DNA of 64,000 nt from Phycisphaerales bacterium (GTDB taxonomy: Bacteria; Planctomycetota; Phycisphaerae; Phycisphaerales; SM1A02). Under the pieces are notes generated by a model. That model was given only the letters and a program-made list of their open reading frames with translations, did not search any database and was not told the DNA's origin. Position numbers and translations under genes: made by a program. Where the stretch lies: NCBI GenBank assembly GCA_029268515.1, contig JAQWNP010000001.1, forward strand, positions 296,297 to 360,296. The letters are read 5' to 3'. How positions within the stretch are numbered: position 1 is the first letter of the stretch; each line of letters begins with the position of its first letter. Positions 61,243-64,000 of the stretch are shown piece by piece.

Positions 61243-64000
61243 TTACTCGCAGCTATTGCCGAAGTTGACCAGCAGTATTGAAAAGTCATCGAGATCAACA
61301 ATGTTGTCACCGTTGAAATCTGCTGGGCTCTCGCCAGTCGTGCCGTAGTCGATCAGCAGCTGTGAAAAGTCAGCGAGGTTAACCAAGAGGTCACCTGTGG
61401 CATCACCAGGACAGCTCGTGTCAATAATGATAATCTCGCCATCAACCGTGCCGTTGATCGTCGCGTTTTCGGTGTACACCGCGCAGCCACCGGTTGAAAG
61501 TGTGGCGCCTGCTTCAACAATAATGTTGGTCGCATACAACGCTTCGCATACGGCGCTACCGTCGCCTGCGTTGTCATGGTTATCTGCAAGGTTGACTGTG
61601 GTACCAGCTGCAACACGAAACGTGCCTACTGGGAAGCTACCTGGCAAGCTTGGATCAAAGCCATCGGCATCTTCACCGACGTCCAGGCTCATCAGCTCAA
61701 AGAGTTGATCGCCGCCAGACAAACCCGTCATCTTGAACGTCGAGCCCGACATCGCAAAGCGCGTGTGGTCGTTGATGGCGATATCAAGATCGCCGCCGAC
61801 GGCGAGCGTCCAGTCAAAGTCGCTCATGGTCAGCGAAGCATCAGAACCAAGTTCGTAGTGGCCGCCGATATTTAGACCATCGCCTGGTTGCGGCGCGTCA
61901 GCTGCGGCGCTGCGTCCGCCACCACGACCACCGCGGCCGCCATCTCGCACGGGTCCCGTGTCATAGTTGCCGGCCATCGTGCCAGTGTCTGTGAGATCGC
62001 CATAGATGTAGAGTGTGCCGCGATGCACTGTGGTGGTGCCCGCGTTGTTGTAGTCTGCATAGACATCCGTATCTCGGGTGATCTTATTGACACCCTCGTC
62101 ACCAGTTGAAACGACGCCATCATCCGAAAATACGATGCCTGCCAGGTAGCCCGTCCCGGACGTATTGTTGACGTCGCTGTAGGCAAACAGACTGGCATCG
62201 TTCTGGACGAGCTCACCACCTTCGGCAAAGTCCAAACTGCTTAAGACAAGCGTTCCTGAAATTGGGGCGATAAGACTGCCTGAAAGGACCCACCCCGCCT
62301 GATCAACATCACCGGAATCGACAAAGGACGTGCCATCAGCCGGTAGCAACATCAGATCCGCGCCCATCTCGATCGGCTCAACCGCGATGAAGGTCAGTGG
62401 CATTGAAGAAAGGTTGACAATGCCATCGACGTCGAAGGCGTTTGACCGGACCGCCAAGCGATCACCGGAAACTGCCTCATTGACGGCTGCCTGCAGCGTG
62501 CCATAGCCTCGGTTTCCGTAATCGAGGTTGAGGACACTGTTGAGATCGAACATATACGCGCTGCCGGACCCGGCATCGTTGTACGCTCCGACCACCACCG
62601 TCTCTCCTGAGATTGATACGCTTCTGCCGAATAATTCGAACGCTACCCCATCGGAGGCCAGCAGCTTCTGGACTTCAATCCAGTTGCCCGCTCCATCACG
62701 CTCAAAGACATACGCGCTACCGGAGTTGTTGCCGTTGTCGTCATCCCAATCCACACCGATCACCACTTTATTGCCTGAGATTGAAACGCTTCTGCCGAAG
62801 TAGTCGGACGCCGCTCCATCAGAGGCGGTCAGCTTCTGTATCTCTTGCCAAATTCCGTCACCATCGCGCTCAAAGACATACGCACTGCCGGAGTTGTCGG
62901 CGTTGTCGTCATCGAAATTCGCCGAGACCACCAGGGCCTCGCCTGAAATTAAAACCTTCCAGCCGAAGTAGTCGCCAACCGCTCCATCAGAGGCGGTGAG
63001 CTTTTGCACCTCTGACCAGTTGCCAAATCCATCGCGCTCAAAGACATACGCGCTACCGGAGTTGCCGCCGTATCCGCCCACGCCAATCACGGCATAGTTA
63101 CCGGAGATCGAAACGCTATCGCCGAACTCGTCGCCAGCCGCTCCATCGGAGGCGGTGAGCTTTTGCGTCTCTGACCAGAAGCCCTTTTCATCACGCTCAA
63201 AGACATACGCGCTACCGGAGTTGACGCCGTTGTCGTCGTCTAAATTCGCCGAGACCACCAGGGCCTCGCCTGAAATTAAAACCTTCCAGCCTAAGTAGTC
63301 GAACTCCGCTGCATCAGAGGCGGTCAGCTTTTGCGTCTCTGACCAGACGCCCGCTCCATTGCGCTCAAAGATATAAGCACTGCCGGAGTTGGTGCCGTTG
63401 TCGTCATCATTGTCTGCCCCGATCACCACTGTGTTGCCTGAGATTGATACGCTTATGCCGAAGAAGTCGAACCCCGCACCATCAGAAGCAGTGAGCTTTT
63501 GCGTCTCTGACCAATTGCCAGCGCCACCGCGCTCAAAGACATACGCACTGCCGGAAGCATCGCCGTTGTCGTCGTCATCAGAATCCGCGCCAATCACCAC
63601 TGTGTTGCCTGAGATCGAAACGGCGTAGCCGAACTTGTCACCTCCCGCTCCATCAGAGGCGGTCAGCTTCTGCACCTCTGACCAATTGCCAGCGGATCCA
63701 CTGCGCTCAAAGACATACGCGCTACCGGAGTTGGCGCCGTTGTCGTCATCACCGTACGCGCCAATCACGGCATAGTTACCGGAGATCGAAACGCTGTTGC
63801 CGAAGTAGTCGAACTCCGCTCCATCAGAGGGGGTCAGCTTCTGTACTTCATTCCAGTTCCCTGCTCCATCGCGCTCGAAGATGTACGCACTGCCGGAAGC
63901 AACTCCGTTATCGTCGTCGCTGTAATACGCCCCAATGACGGCATAGTCACCTGAGATTGAAACGCTTCTGCCGAAGCGGTCGGCAGCCGCCCCATCGGAG
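61243..64000 (-). CDS. Large secreted FG-GAP repeat protein with dockerin-like tail (N-terminus outside the window)
   Basis: Open to the right edge: translation from 64000 downwards has no stop until 61243, giving at least 918 residues. The visible N-terminal half holds about ten FG-GAP repeats of ~48 residues (SVSISG..VVIGA..DDDNG...SGSAYVFER). A beta-helix-like domain with a Gly/Arg-rich segment (GGRGGRGGG) follows, then the tail GDATGDLLVNLADFSQLL and ADFNGDNIVDLDDFSILLVN ending GNSCE. Many repeats share DDDNG, a calcium-binding loop as in integrin alpha. It is probably an exported adhesin-like protein; the signal peptide lies outside the window. Confidence 0.88.
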   Translation of the reverse strand, partial: SDGAAADRFGRSVSISGDYAVIGAYYSDDDNGVASGSAYIFERDGAGNWNEVQKLTPSDGAEFDYFGNSVSISGNYAVIGAYGDDDNGANSGSAYVFERSGSAGNWSEVQKLTASDGAGGDKFGYAVSISGNTVVIGADSDDDDNGDASGSAYVFERGGAGNWSETQKLTASDGAGFDFFGISVSISGNTVVIGADNDDDNGTNSGSAYIFERNGAGVWSETQKLTASDAAEFDYLGWKVLISGEALVVSANLDDDNGVNSGSAYVFERDEKGFWSETQKLTASDGAAGDEFGDSVSISGNYAVIGVGGYGGNSGSAYVFERDGFGNWSEVQKLTASDGAVGDYFGWKVLISGEALVVSANFDDDNADNSGSAYVFERDGDGIWQEIQKLTASDGAASDYFGRSVSISGNKVVIGVDWDDDNGNNSGSAYVFERDGAGNWIEVQKLLASDGVAFELFGRSVSISGETVVVGAYNDAGSGSAYMFDLNSVLNLDYGNRGYGTLQAAVNEAVSGDRLAVRSNAFDVDGIVNLSSMPLTFIAVEPIEMGADLMLLPADGTSFVDSGDVDQAGWVLSGSLIAPISGTLVLSSLDFAEGGELVQNDASLFAYSDVNNTSGTGYLAGIVFSDDGVVSTGDEGVNKITRDTDVYADYNNAGTTTVHRGTLYIYGDLTDTGTMAGNYDTGPVRDGGRGGRGGGRSAAADAPQPGDGLNIGGHYELGSDASLTMSDFDWTLAVGGDLDIAINDHTRFAMSGSTFKMTGLSGGDQLFELMSLDVGEDADGFDPSLPGSFPVGTFRVAAGTTVNLADNHDNAGDGSAVCEALYATNIIVEAGATLSTGGCAVYTENATINGTVDGEIIIIDTSCPGDATGDLLVNLADFSQLLIDYGTTGESPADFNGDNIVDLDDFSILLVNFGNSCE
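62545..64000 (-). repeat. Tandem FG-GAP coding repeats (about 145-150 bp units)
   Basis: About ten near-identical units encode the FG-GAP blades of the large protein. Conserved stretches such as AGACATACGC, GAGGCGGT and GAGATCGAAACGCT recur every ~145-150 bp, with the most variable part between DDDNG and SGSAY. High similarity between copies and to 60480-60960 makes recombination or assembly errors likely here. Confidence 0.85.

Overview
The window looks like a chromosome segment of a marine-type planctomycete, most likely class Phycisphaerae. The clues are secreted proteins ending in dockerin-like EF-hand tails (for example residues reading ADFNGDNIVDLDDFSILL), a prepilin-like protein with a C-terminal H-x9-DG-type end, a Ser/Thr kinase fused to WD40 repeats beside an ECF-sigma fragment, a very long signal peptidase I, and futalosine-pathway menaquinone synthesis together with LpxA. 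This assignment is inferred from gene content, not from an rRNA gene.

Layout. 1-1.1 kb: N-terminus of a membrane-anchored protein and a DoxX protein. 1.2-3.5 kb: tRNA-Leu(UAG), class II DAHP synthase and a ZIP-like transporter. 3.6-11.7 kb: a pair of ketosynthase genes (one with all catalytic residues replaced, one intact), panC, a lipoprotein hydrolase, nadD, rimO, a lipoprotein, and a 34-codon ORF on the minus strand. 11.9-17.9 kb: lepA, an OmpH/Skp-like chaperone, lipB, lpxA, an MBL hydrolase and an unknown protein. 18-23.7 kb: ftsK with a polyglutamate linker, a highly structured intergenic RNA region ending in a strong terminator, an acyl-CoA carboxylase carboxyltransferase subunit and an SDR. 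23.7-30.4 kb: a TPR metallopeptidase/LolA-like pair, ispF, a lipoprotein, and an acyl-CoA mutase large subunit with isobutyryl-type specificity residues. 30.5-33.1 kb: an apparent insertion holding a foreign dockerin-tail remnant and an NfeD-flotillin pair. 33.3-35.2 kb: hisS and mqnB. 35.5-41 kb: a type IV pilus assembly operon (pilM, N, O, P-like, pilB). 41-50.8 kb: a DUF456 protein, signal peptidase I with a large insert, a RicT/PSP1 protein, der, gmk and two unknown secreted proteins. 50.8-57.4 kb: a WD40 Ser/Thr kinase with a decayed ECF sigma gene 8 bp upstream, then a BatA-like VWA protein and MoxR. 57.5-64 kb: a pseudopilin with tandem palindromic operator-like sites, and three secreted dockerin-like proteins, two of them FG-GAP repeat proteins; the last runs off the window.

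Gene density is high. Several convergent pairs overlap at their stop codons (2721-2724, 17069-17072, 43552-43562) or abut (50817/50818). Most single-gene housekeeping functions sit outside recognisable operons, as is common in planctomycetes. The clearest operons are ketosynthase pair, pilM-pilB, moxR-batA, NfeD-flotillin and LolA-like/TPR peptidase.

The most interesting unexplained element is the 0.3 kb segment 20.80-21.11 kb. It has seven predicted hairpins in a row, four AGGAG motifs, a 12-nt match to the complement of the 16S rRNA 3' end in front of a 13-codon ORF, a second Shine-Dalgarno-like motif buried in a 14-bp stem, and a textbook intrinsic terminator. No known RNA family was recognised.
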